Assembly: GCA_014359885.1 (NCBI GenBank)
Contig: JACIYN010000018.1
Location: forward strand, 1-64,000
From: Desulfacinum sp.
GTDB taxonomy: Bacteria > Desulfobacterota > Syntrophobacteria > Syntrophobacterales > DSM-9756
Direction of reading: 5' to 3'
DNA: 64,000 nt
In this document: positions 19,583 to 28,601 of the stretch, in pieces
Position numbering within the stretch: the first letter of the stretch is position 1
How the letters are laid out: each line of letters starts with the position of its first letter
Program-made: the position numbers and the translations under genes
The notes under the pieces: generated by a model
What the model was told of the DNA's origin: nothing
Databases searched by the model: none
What the model saw: only the letters and a program-made list of their open reading frames with translations

Positions 19583-20776
19583 ATGAAGATCCTGGTTTTG
19601 GGGGTGGGCTTGCAGGGAAAGGCGGTGCTCCACGATCTGGAAAGATCGGAGCAGGTCCGGGAGATTGTCGCGGCGGACATGAACGCTGAGGCCGCCGAGG
19701 ACCACGTTCGGCGGAAAGGCTACCGAAAGACGACCGTCGTCCATCTGGACGCCACCAGCACGGAGCACCTGGAGCGGCTCCTGCGATCCGTCCGGCCCCA
19801 TGCGGTCATCTGCATGCTGCCGCCCCACTTCGGGTTCAAGGTGGCCGAAGCGGCCGTGGCGTGCGGCGTGCACTTCGTGAGTTCCAGCTACACGGGGGAT
19901 CTCGTCCGCTTGGCGGACGCGGCCCGGTCAGCGGGTGTCACCCTCCTGCCCGAGATGGGCATGGATCCGGGGATCGACCTGGTGCTGTGCAGGCTGGCCT
20001 TGGAAGAGCTGGACCGGGTGCACGGTCTTCATTCCTACGGGGCCGGGGTGCCCGAGCCGGCCTGCGCCGACCACAATCCGCTGCGCTACAAGATCAGCTG
20101 GACCTTCGACGGGGTCCTCAAGGCCTACAAACGCCCGGCCCGCTTCCTGGCGGAGGGCCGGGAGGTACGCGTGGCGGAAGGAAAGGTCTTCCGGCCCGAA
20201 TACGGTCACACGGTGGAGGTTCCCGGGCTGGGAACCCTGGAGGCCTATCCCAACGGGGACGCCGTGGCCTACATGGACACTTTCGGCCTGGGCCGGGAGG
20301 TCCAGGCCATGGGGCGGTTCGCCCTGAGATGGCCGGGCCACAACGCCCTCGTGAACGCCCTGTCCGAGTTGGGCTTCCTGGAAGACGCCCCGGTGGACGT
20401 GGGGGGATGCAGCGTCTCGCCGCGCCAGTTCCTGGTCCATCACCTGACGCCCCGCCTCACCTTCGCCGACGACGAACGGGACGTGGTGATCCTGCTCGCC
20501 CGGGCCTGGGGCCTGAAGGGCGGCGAACCCCGGCGCGTCTCGTACTGGCTCATGGACTACCGGGACTTGGAAACGGGGCTTTTCGCCATGAACCGCACCG
20601 TGGGCTACACGGCCGCCATCGGAGCGCAACTCATCCTGAACGGCACCATCACCAGGCGGGGACTGCTCAACCCGGCCCGGGACGTGCCACCGGACGTCCT
20701 GCTGAGCGAACTTGAAAGGCGGGGCATGACCGTTCAAAAACAGGTGGAAGACCATGGGGCCGGAACCGGCATCTGA
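19583..20776 (+). CDS. Saccharopine dehydrogenase-like protein
   Basis: MKILVLGVGLQGKAVLHDLERSEQ; LLPEMGMDPGIDLVLCRLALEEL; SYGAGVPEP. Confidence 0.85.
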   Translation: MKILVLGVGLQGKAVLHDLERSEQVREIVAADMNAEAAEDHVRRKGYRKTTVVHLDATSTEHLERLLRSVRPHAVICMLPPHFGFKVAEAAVACGVHFVSSSYTGDLVRLADAARSAGVTLLPEMGMDPGIDLVLCRLALEELDRVHGLHSYGAGVPEPACADHNPLRYKISWTFDGVLKAYKRPARFLAEGREVRVAEGKVFRPEYGHTVEVPGLGTLEAYPNGDAVAYMDTFGLGREVQAMGRFALRWPGHNALVNALSELGFLEDAPVDVGGCSVSPRQFLVHHLTPRLTFADDERDVVILLARAWGLKGGEPRRVSYWLMDYRDLETGLFAMNRTVGYTAAIGAQLILNGTITRRGLLNPARDVPPDVLLSELERRGMTVQKQVEDHGAGTGI

Positions 20777-22157
20777 AACCAGAACCACCGACGTTCTGGC
20801 CGATTTCGCCATCAACCTGGAATCGGACGCCCTTCCGGCGTCCTCCCTGGATGCGGCCAAGAGGTGCGTGCTGGACCTTGTGGGCGCCGCGGCGGCGGGG
20901 GTTTCCAGCCTGCCGGCCCGGGCCGTCCGGCGCGTCTTCGACCGCTATTCCGTTTCAGGCCAGGCCACCGTGTGGTTCCACGGCCTGAAGCACCCGGCGC
21001 CCGCCGTGGCCATGGCCAACAGCGCCGCCGCCAGCGCCCTGGACCTGGACGATGGACACCGGGCGGCCGGAGGGCACCCCGGAGCGGCCATCATCCCGGC
21101 GGCCCTGGCGGTGGGGGAGGAAACCCGGGCTTCGGGAAGGGAACTTCTGGCGGCCGTGGTGGTGGGCTACGAAGTGGCCGTACGCGTGGCGGCCGCACGG
21201 GACTTCGCGGCCCTGGACACCCTGTCCACGGGACGCTGGGCGGCCTACGGAGTGGTGGCGGCCGCGGGAAGACTCCGCCGCCTGTCTTCGCACCATGTGG
21301 CGGAAGCCATGGCGGTGGCCGGCGTGCAGTCTCCCGGGCTTTCCGCCGCCGGATACAGCAAGGTGATGGGAAACAGCGTGAAGGAAGGCATTCCCTGGGC
21401 CACCTTCACGGGCCTGGTGGCGCTGGATCTGGCCGTGGAAGGATACACGGGCCCCACCGACATCCTGGACCACCCGGCCTACTACGATGCGGTGCGGATC
21501 CGGTCGAAGCTGAAGGAATCTTTTGCCATCGAAAGGACCTATTTCAAGCCCTATTCCTGCTGTCGCTGGATCCACAGCGCCGTGGACGCCCTGTCGGACA
21601 TTCTGGCGGAACAGGGCCTGGACCCCGACGGCATCCGGCGGGTACGGGTGGACACCTTCGGCCGGGCGCTCACCCTGAACAACTACCCCGATCCGCCGTC
21701 CCTGGAATCGGCCCAGTACAGCGTGCCGTTTTGCCTGGCCGTGGCGGCCGTGCGGGGCCGGGACGCCCTGCTGCCCCTCAAGGAAGAGACCCTGGGCGAT
21801 GCGGCGGTGGTCGATTTCGCCCGCCGGGTGGAACTGGGCCGGGACGCCGCGCTGGACGCCCTCTTTCCGGCCCACACCCCCGCCCGGGTTACCGTGGAAA
21901 CCACGTCGGGGGCGGTCTTCCAAAAGACCGCGGTGGACCCCCTGGGAGACCCGGACCATCCCTTGTCCAACGAAGCCTTGGAAGAAAAATTCCACCGGCT
22001 CACGGAACCCGTCCTGGATCGGGCGGCCAGGGAATCGGTGGTGCAGGTGGTGCACGGCCTGGACGGCCTCCCCACCCTGGATCCTCTCATGGAACTCATC
22101 GCCAACGAGGCTCCGAAAGGCAGGGAGGCGTCTTCGAACGGGAGGCCCCTGCCGTGA
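20754..22157 (+). CDS. MmgE/PrpD family protein
   Basis: 467 aa; ANSAAASALDLDDGHRAAGGHPGAAIIPAALAVGEE; FKPYSCCRWIHSAVDAL. Confidence 0.92.
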   Translation: MGPEPASETRTTDVLADFAINLESDALPASSLDAAKRCVLDLVGAAAAGVSSLPARAVRRVFDRYSVSGQATVWFHGLKHPAPAVAMANSAAASALDLDDGHRAAGGHPGAAIIPAALAVGEETRASGRELLAAVVVGYEVAVRVAAARDFAALDTLSTGRWAAYGVVAAAGRLRRLSSHHVAEAMAVAGVQSPGLSAAGYSKVMGNSVKEGIPWATFTGLVALDLAVEGYTGPTDILDHPAYYDAVRIRSKLKESFAIERTYFKPYSCCRWIHSAVDALSDILAEQGLDPDGIRRVRVDTFGRALTLNNYPDPPSLESAQYSVPFCLAVAAVRGRDALLPLKEETLGDAAVVDFARRVELGRDAALDALFPAHTPARVTVETTSGAVFQKTAVDPLGDPDHPLSNEALEEKFHRLTEPVLDRAARESVVQVVHGLDGLPTLDPLMELIANEAPKGREASSNGRPLP

Positions 22158-23065
22158 CACCCCGGGACCGCGTGGAACGGGCCGTCCGCCGTGAGCCCGT
22201 GGACCGCCTGCCGGTGGGGGAGCTCTGCATCGACGAGGCCCTGGCCGACGCCTTCGCACCGTCGCTTCCGCCTGGATTTCCAAGGCGGCGGGCCCTGCTG
22301 CATCACCTGGGCGCGGACCTGGTGTGCCTGCCGCCTCCGGAGCCCCCCCCGGATCCAAACGGGTGTCCCGCCCGGCAGGGGCAGCCGCCGTGGCCGGATC
22401 TTTCTTCCTGGGTCCGGGAGACGGATCTTTTCGTTTTCGTCACGGTAAACGGCCCCTTCGGAGCGGGGTGCCGGGCCCTGGGGTGGATGTCCTTTCTGAC
22501 GGCCTTCGAGAGGGAAACCGAGACCGTCCGGGAAATTTTCGAAGATTCCCTGGAACAGGCCCTGGCCCAAATCCGCCATGCCGCCCATCAGGGGGCCCAC
22601 GGTCTTGTGCTGGCCGATGACATCGCCTACGGGAAGGGACCTTTCGTTTCTCCCGCACGCCTTCGAAAGAGCTATTTCCCTTGGATTTCGCAGGCGGCCT
22701 CCGCCGCAAGGGATGCGGGCCTGACCGTCTTTTTCCATTCGGACGGCAACCTCCATCTGCTCCTCGGGGATCTCGCGGATACCGGCATCCACGGGCTGCA
22801 CTGCCTGGATCCCCGCTCGGACATGGATCTTGCCGCCGTCAAGAAAGAATACGGAGACCGGCTGTGCCTGTGGGGCAACCTGGATCCCGCTTGCCTCACC
22901 GGGGAACCCGTCCGGGAGGAGGTGGAACGGCATGTGGTCGCTCTCCTGCAGTCGGTTCCCGACCGCACCGGCTGGATCTTCGGAACCACCAGCGGCCTCT
23001 TTTCCGGCATGGATCTGGACGCGGTCTCGTGGGCCTACCAGGTGGTGCGTTCCTTCCGTCCGTAA
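22154..23065 (+). CDS. Uroporphyrinogen decarboxylase-like (UroD/MtaA superfamily) protein
   Basis: GTG start overlapping upstream TGA; TPRDRVERAVRREPVDRLPVGE; VFFHSDGNLHLLLGDLADTGIHGLHCLDP; LCLWGNLDP. Confidence 0.82.
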   Translation: MTPRDRVERAVRREPVDRLPVGELCIDEALADAFAPSLPPGFPRRRALLHHLGADLVCLPPPEPPPDPNGCPARQGQPPWPDLSSWVRETDLFVFVTVNGPFGAGCRALGWMSFLTAFERETETVREIFEDSLEQALAQIRHAAHQGAHGLVLADDIAYGKGPFVSPARLRKSYFPWISQAASAARDAGLTVFFHSDGNLHLLLGDLADTGIHGLHCLDPRSDMDLAAVKKEYGDRLCLWGNLDPACLTGEPVREEVERHVVALLQSVPDRTGWIFGTTSGLFSGMDLDAVSWAYQVVRSFRP

Positions 23066-23311
23066 GCCAACCCAAGGCGGCCCCGATCCCTGCAGCGATC
23101 GGAAAAACTCAGCCGGAGCGATCCCTTTCCATGAAACGCGGCCAGTGGGAGCCATTAGTCATTCGTCCCCACGAGGGCCTGCTTTTCAGGGTGCGCTTCA
23201 TCCTTCGTTGCCGCGGCCCCGTCCGTAAAGGGCGATAATTTTTTATCACCGTGCACTTGGCGGGCGGGGATAAACCCCGCCCCTACCCGAAAGGTCGATC
23301 CCTTCTGGTGC

Positions 23312-23464
23312 GCAATTCCCGGCCGCCGGATAGGCCATCGCGTATTTCCTGTTACTGCATGGAGTTGCGATGACCCCTTCCGCGGGGCTGAAGCCCCGCG
23401 GCTACGAAGAGAAAGGAAATTCTCCGGCCTCTTGAGGCGGAGGAACATTCTCGGACAAGCCCTT
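23312..23464 (+). repeat. TIR/core A element, 5' truncated
   Basis: ggccatcgcgtatttcctgttactgcatggagttgcgatgacccc, ccgcggggctgaagccccgcgg, right TIR aacattctcggacaagccctta. Confidence 0.7.
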
Positions 23465-24785
23465 AGGCCAGAAACGGCTTCAGGTAGGCATAGTCGGGCG
23501 TGAACTCTCCCCGGTGGACGATGAGGGCCGGCTTGAGCGGGTCGGGGAGGGCGGCGGGCGCCCCGGGATCGTTCAGGTCCAGCCGGCAAAGATCCGGAAG
23601 AAACGGCATCAGCGCCTTTCCGAAATCTTCCGACGCCTCCCTGGGGAATTCGCACGGCAGGTTGTCCACGGCCATGATGACCGGGCCGCGGCCCCCCTCC
23701 ATGCCGTCCAGCAAGCCATCCGTTTCCACGTCGTAAACGTAGCAGGGATCGGACGGGCTGGTGGCCTTCCGGGTCACGGCGATGGAACCTTCGATATCGC
23801 AGGTGATGTCTCCGATAACCTGGAGCTTGGCCTTCGGATGGGCATAGACTTCCCGGAGGTTTTCCGCCGTCACCAGCACCGGATACCGCGGATCCCAGTA
23901 GATGGCGTTGATAAGCACGGTCAAGTGGGGAAGGTAGGGCGCCAGGGCCGGCCGGTACTTTTCGGGATGCGCGTAGTAGTCCTGCAGGTCGAAGGGGCCG
24001 CCGTCGGAACGCCGCACCGTGTCCTTTTCCTCGAAGACCACCACGTGGAGCATCCGGCGGGATGCTTCGGCCACCGCACCGGAAAGGAGATCCCGGGGCT
24101 TCCATCGGCGGACGGGAAAGCAGGCGTCCAGGACTTCCAAGGCGCCGCGCGCCACGTTCCCATAGCCCAGCACGCCGATCACCACGGGCCCCAGACTTTC
24201 CGGAACTCCGTTCTTTTCCAGGGCCGCCGCGGCCTCTTCCTTGAGGCGGTCCAGGGCGTTTTCCAGGGTTTTATATCGGTAGGGCTGCTGAACTGAGAGG
24301 AAGGGATTGAGCCCAGGATCGCATCCTTTCCAGGCCAGGCGGCGCCCCAGGGCGTGGAGGGATTCGATCATGCCGGCCAGGCCCGCGTAGCGGCCGAAAA
24401 GCACCAGGCGGCGCCCGGCGGAGTCCACGATCCGCTCATAGTCCATGAGATGGGCCCCGGCGCCCATGAGGGCCCGGAGCATGGCCATGTTGTAGGATTG
24501 GCCCTTGATGGTGTGGGAAAAGAAGACGTAGAGGGTCCCCGGGCGAAAGAGGGAGGCGGGCATTTCCTTGACGCCCAGAACGATCCGGCACGGAGAGAGG
24601 TCCTCCTGGACGAGGGCTCCCGCTTCCCGGTAGGCGCCGTCCGGGAAAACCCGAAGTTCCGAAGGTTGCACGATCACCGAAAGGCCGTGGTCCCGAATGA
24701 GGCTCCCCACCTGTTCCGGGGTGAGGGGCACCCGCCGTTCCCACTGGTTCTTGTCTTCCCGCCGAATCCCCAAGGCAACGCTCAT
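23463..24785 (-). CDS. Lysine-ketoglutarate reductase/saccharopine dehydrogenase N-domain-like protein (AlaDH/PNT fold)
   Basis: ALGIRREDKNQWERRVPLTPEQVGSLI; VFFSHTIKGQSYNMAMLRALM; VIGVLGYGNVARGALEVLD; VIGDITCDIEGSI. Confidence 0.85.
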   Translation of the reverse strand: MSVALGIRREDKNQWERRVPLTPEQVGSLIRDHGLSVIVQPSELRVFPDGAYREAGALVQEDLSPCRIVLGVKEMPASLFRPGTLYVFFSHTIKGQSYNMAMLRALMGAGAHLMDYERIVDSAGRRLVLFGRYAGLAGMIESLHALGRRLAWKGCDPGLNPFLSVQQPYRYKTLENALDRLKEEAAAALEKNGVPESLGPVVIGVLGYGNVARGALEVLDACFPVRRWKPRDLLSGAVAEASRRMLHVVVFEEKDTVRRSDGGPFDLQDYYAHPEKYRPALAPYLPHLTVLINAIYWDPRYPVLVTAENLREVYAHPKAKLQVIGDITCDIEGSIAVTRKATSPSDPCYVYDVETDGLLDGMEGGRGPVIMAVDNLPCEFPREASEDFGKALMPFLPDLCRLDLNDPGAPAALPDPLKPALIVHRGEFTPDYAYLKPFLA

Positions 24786-25105
24786 TCCGTCCCAACCTCC
24801 CTTTGCAGCATCCTTCCATCAAAGAAGGGGCGGAGGATGATCCGCCCCGGAGAAAAAGATAACCGAACTGCACGATTCTATCTCATTGTGCGGTCCTGAC
24901 GGGCGGGCCTAAAGCCCGCCCCTACCATAAACTTTGCCCCCGATTTCCCGGCCCTCGCGCTCCCGGGCATGGAAGTGGAGGCACCATCCAATCGGGCGTT
25001 TCGTTTGTCAAGGGATAAGAACCGTTTTGAAGGCCATGGCAATTCGGCCGCTCAATCCGGTTGGCCAAAAGGAAGGCCGCGGAGATATGGGGGTGGGCCT
25101 TGGTG

Positions 25106-25513
25106 TCACCTTGCGAGGACAACGCCCGCCGAGACCGGTTTCGTTTTTCCCACCTTCGAGGTCGCCTTGTCCCAAAAGGATACATAGCCCGTTATGCGGT
25201 AGGTACCCGGTCTACCTGTGTGAAGCATGAAGACCACCTCACCCGACTGGGGATCGACGCGGGTGGGTTCATAGGCATAAGGCCCCTCTCCATTCCAGAA
25301 AAAATGCCCTTGGAGAATGTCCACCTTTTCAAGGCCTACACAGTGCATGACGGCCGGGTAGGGTGACTTGGTGCTGACCGTTTCGGGAATGGTCAGCTTT
25401 TTGACGGCAAATCCCGATGTTCCTGTTTCTGATGTGGTGGCACATCCCAAGATTAGCGCGCCGAAGACCACCACCAGCAAAAGACCTCCCAAGGACTTGG
25501 CCGACCGACTCAT
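25106..25513 (-). CDS. Hypothetical lipoprotein
   Basis: N-terminal hydrophobic stretch with lipobox FGALILGC. Confidence 0.7.
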   Translation of the reverse strand: MSRSAKSLGGLLLVVVFGALILGCATTSETGTSGFAVKKLTIPETVSTKSPYPAVMHCVGLEKVDILQGHFFWNGEGPYAYEPTRVDPQSGEVVFMLHTGRPGTYRITGYVSFWDKATSKVGKTKPVSAGVVLAR

Positions 25514-25563
25514 GGCACCTCCTTTTCTCTCCTGCTTTGCCTTTTCCCGGACGGTCCCTTCGA

Positions 25564-26241
25564 TCAGCGGAAATGATCTCCAGGGAAATCATCCTCACCC
25601 ATGCCTTGCACCTTCTCTTTGCCAACCTTCGACAGCGCATTGGGATTTTCCGGATCCAAGTCCCAGCGGATCGGGTTGTCCCGAATGTATTCCCGGATTT
25701 GCTGCAGGGATTGGTCGTTTCGGATGACGTGTTCGTAGTAGTTCCGCTGCCAGACGGTTCGAATGTTTGTGTTTTGTCGAAACCACTTGGTAACGCCGAT
25801 CTTGAAGCCACGCACGACGGATCCCACGGTCTTTGATGTTCCGCGAGCTCGCGACATGCCATTACCCTGTAGGGGCGAATGATTATTCGCCCCTACAGGT
25901 TCACGCTGTGCCCGTGTGCCACGGACGATCCACAGAATGCCATGCAGGTGGTTCGGCATCACCACGTATTGATCCAGCCGAACCTGCGGAAAATGGCCGG
26001 GAATATCCAGCCAGCACCGCTCTGCAACCCTTCCGGCGGCGTTCAACACCATCCGGCCATCCTCCACCCTACCGAACAGGGGAATCTTCCGGTGGGTGCA
26101 GAGGGTCACAAAATAGGCGCCCGGCCGGGAATAATCGTATCCGGGCAGCCGCATCGGCCGACGTCTGTGCCTGGTGTGATCAGAAGTCCGCATCCCCATC
26201 TGCTCGAAGGGAATCCCACTATTCGGATCGGTTGCTTCCAT
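25564..26241 (-). CDS. REP-associated tyrosine transposase (RAYT / TnpA_REP, IS200-like Y1 fold)
   Basis: LPGYDYSRPGAYFVTLCTHRKIPLFG, HUH motif MPNHLHGI, candidate catalytic Tyr WQRNYYEHVIRND, YIRDNPIRW. Confidence 0.93.
   Translation of the reverse strand: MEATDPNSGIPFEQMGMRTSDHTRHRRRPMRLPGYDYSRPGAYFVTLCTHRKIPLFGRVEDGRMVLNAAGRVAERCWLDIPGHFPQVRLDQYVVMPNHLHGILWIVRGTRAQREPVGANNHSPLQGNGMSRARGTSKTVGSVVRGFKIGVTKWFRQNTNIRTVWQRNYYEHVIRNDQSLQQIREYIRDNPIRWDLDPENPNALSKVGKEKVQGMGEDDFPGDHFR
25866..25899. repeat. REP-like palindrome R1 inserted in frame inside the RAYT gene
   Basis: cctgtaggggcgaatgattattcgcccctacagg; encodes PVGANNHSPLQ in the RAYT frame. Confidence 0.93.
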
Positions 26242-26276
26242 GCGCGTTCCAAAGAAACTGACGGAATATCATGGTC

Positions 26277-26306
26277 TGTAGGGGCGAATGATTATTCGCC
26301 CCTACA
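26277..26306. repeat. REP-like palindrome R1 immediately upstream of RAYT
   Basis: tgtaggggcgaatgattattcgcccctaca. Confidence 0.92.
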
Positions 26307-26375
26307 ATCGCCGATTCAAGCAAGTGCTTTGGAGCTCTGGATAGGAATTCGATTAACCCCGATGGGGCGGCCTTG

Positions 26376-27020
26376 TCAATTTCGGCGGAGCGGTTTTCCC
26401 GCGTCGATCCCGGATAGAAGCCCCCGGGAGCGGAGATCTTCAGCCAGGGAGGCGGCGTTATGGAAATGGTGGACCTGGAGGCCCAGCCTGCGGGCGGCTT
26501 CCACGTTTTCCCAGGCGTCGTCCACGAAGAGCGTCCCTTGGGCGCGAACTCCCAGCCGTGCCAGCGTCCGCTGGTAGGCTTCCGCAAAGGGTTTTCGAAC
26601 GCCTTCGTTGGCGGAACAGAAAACCACGTCGAAAAGAGGAAGAAGGCCCCACCGATCCAGCCATCTTTCCAGCCCCAGAGGCGCGTTGGAAAGGACCGCC
26701 AGGGGCAACCGTCCGTGGAGGGCTCGAACGATGGCGGCCACCTCCTCGTTGAGCCGCTCGTCGGCATCGTACCGGCCGCGAAAGGCCTCCACGGCTTCCG
26801 GAGTCTCGAGCCCCAGTTCCGGCCCTACCCGCCTCCAGTATTCGTCCGGGGTGATCCGGCCCAACAGAGCGTCCTCCCAGGCGGGATGGTCGAACATGAG
26901 GGTGTTGAGCGCGCCGGTGGGAATTCCCAGGGCCTCTTCATAGCTCCGAAAGAGGGATTCGGGCTTCTGGGCCGAAATCACCCTTCCGAAATCGAAAATC
27001 ACCGCTTCCAGATCCTGCAT
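26376..27020 (-). CDS. HAD superfamily hydrolase
   Basis: MQDLEAVIFDFGRVI; VLSNAPLGLERWLD; TLFVDDAWENVEAARRLGLQ. Confidence 0.88.
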   Translation of the reverse strand: MQDLEAVIFDFGRVISAQKPESLFRSYEEALGIPTGALNTLMFDHPAWEDALLGRITPDEYWRRVGPELGLETPEAVEAFRGRYDADERLNEEVAAIVRALHGRLPLAVLSNAPLGLERWLDRWGLLPLFDVVFCSANEGVRKPFAEAYQRTLARLGVRAQGTLFVDDAWENVEAARRLGLQVHHFHNAASLAEDLRSRGLLSGIDAGKPLRRN

Positions 27021-27070
27021 GGGGTGGCGTCCTTTTGAAAAATCCTTAGATTTGCTATTGTTCTTGCCTC

Positions 27071-28432
27071 GTGTCGCATTTTCCGTGGTGGAAAGGGAAG
27101 AAAGGCATGGCCTCATCCGTCCGGCCCCGGCCGGGTTTCGCAAAAGCCGAAGGAATACTGGCCCTCATGGGCTCGGGAGAACTGACCTCCTCCATGGTGG
27201 AAGTGCACAAGGCCCTTCTGCGGCGCTGCGGTCCCCGCCCTTTGGCAGTCTTCCTGGATACGCCCGCCGGGTTCCAGCTCAACGCGGACGAAATCTCCCG
27301 GCGCGCCCGGGACTACTTTTCACGGCACGTAGGATACCCGCTTGAGGTGGCGTCGATCAAATCCCGGGATGCCCTGGAAACCCCGGAAGGAACGCAGGCG
27401 CTTGAACGGCTCCGGGCGGCGGACTACATCCTGGTCGGGCCGGGAAGCCCCACCTACGCCGTGCGCCAGTGGGACGGCACGCCGGTTCCGGAGATCTTCA
27501 GGAACTGCCTGCTCAAGGGAGGAGTGCTCACGGCCGCCAGCGCCGCCGCGCTCACCCTGGGCGTGCACACCCTTCCCGTCTACGAAATCTACAAGGTGGG
27601 CGAAGATCTTCACTGGGCGCCGGGCCTGGATATCCTGGGAACCCTGGGGATCCGGGCCGTGGTGGTTCCGCACTGGAACAACGCGGAGGGAGCCACTCAC
27701 GACACCCGCTTCTGCTACATGGGCCTGGAACGGTTCCGGGCCCTGGAGGCCATGCTCCCGGACGATGCAGCCGTGCTGGGGATCGACGAACACACGGCCG
27801 TGCTGCTCGACTTGGAAGCGGGCAGGGGAACCGTGTACGGAGTGGGGAAGTTCACCCTCCGGCGGCCGCCTCACGGACCGTCGCCCCAGCCCACGGAATG
27901 CATCTTTTCATCGGGCGACACGTTCAGACTGGAAGTTCTCCGGCAAGGACCGGAATGGGACGCCGAAGGCACGTGTGCCGCTCTTGGGGAGGGAGATTTC
28001 CGAGGGGACGACGAGAAAGGAAGGCCCCCGGAACTCCGTGAGGATGCGCCCTTCTGGGACCGACTTCGACGGTTGGAATCGAGCTTTCAGGAGAGCCTGG
28101 AGCCTCGCAACCCCCACGGTGCGGCCGCCGCCCTCCTGACCCTGGACGGGCTTCTCTGGCAGGCGAACGAGAGGGACCTGTCTCCTGAGGATGTGAGCCA
28201 GGCACGGGAAATCTTCCGGGAATGGGTGGTCGCCTTGGCCCAGAAGCTCGCCTTGTCGGAAGAGGACAAGACGGCCGTCCTGGCTCCGGTGATGGAACGG
28301 CTGCTCGAACTGCGGCAGGAACTCAGGAATCGACGGGATTGGGAGACCGCCGACGCTCTGCGGGACGCCCTGGCCGCAGGCGGCATCGTGGTGGAAGACA
28401 CACCGCACGGGCCCCGATGGCGGCTTCGGTGA
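27071..28432 (+). CDS. Peptidase S51/cyanophycinase-like domain fused to a CysS C-terminal-like domain
   Basis: ILALMGSGELTSSMVEVHK...ADYILVGPGSPTYAVRQW...GVLTAASAAALTLG; C-terminus LLELRQELRNRRDWETADALRDALAAGGIVVEDTPHGPRWRLR resembles the cysteinyl-tRNA synthetase tail. Confidence 0.75.
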   Translation: MSHFPWWKGKKGMASSVRPRPGFAKAEGILALMGSGELTSSMVEVHKALLRRCGPRPLAVFLDTPAGFQLNADEISRRARDYFSRHVGYPLEVASIKSRDALETPEGTQALERLRAADYILVGPGSPTYAVRQWDGTPVPEIFRNCLLKGGVLTAASAAALTLGVHTLPVYEIYKVGEDLHWAPGLDILGTLGIRAVVVPHWNNAEGATHDTRFCYMGLERFRALEAMLPDDAAVLGIDEHTAVLLDLEAGRGTVYGVGKFTLRRPPHGPSPQPTECIFSSGDTFRLEVLRQGPEWDAEGTCAALGEGDFRGDDEKGRPPELREDAPFWDRLRRLESSFQESLEPRNPHGAAAALLTLDGLLWQANERDLSPEDVSQAREIFREWVVALAQKLALSEEDKTAVLAPVMERLLELRQELRNRRDWETADALRDALAAGGIVVEDTPHGPRWRLR

Positions 28433-28601
28433 AAAGAAAACCGCGAATGAACACCGATCAACGCCAATGGCGCTCATGGCCTGGAGGACCGGGGCTTCAG
28501 CCCCGCAGGAAATAAGTGAGGACAGCGGCCATCCCCAGCGTTTTCGAACAAGGCCGGGGCAATCGGGTCAAACAGGCAGAGGAAAAAGGAGAGCGGAACT
28601 G

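Noticed and set aside
20864-22153. N-terminal 430 codons of the 733-aa ORF 20864..23065
   Set aside because: Out-of-frame reading of the MmgE/PrpD gene; only the part from the GTG at 22154 is a real UroD-like protein.
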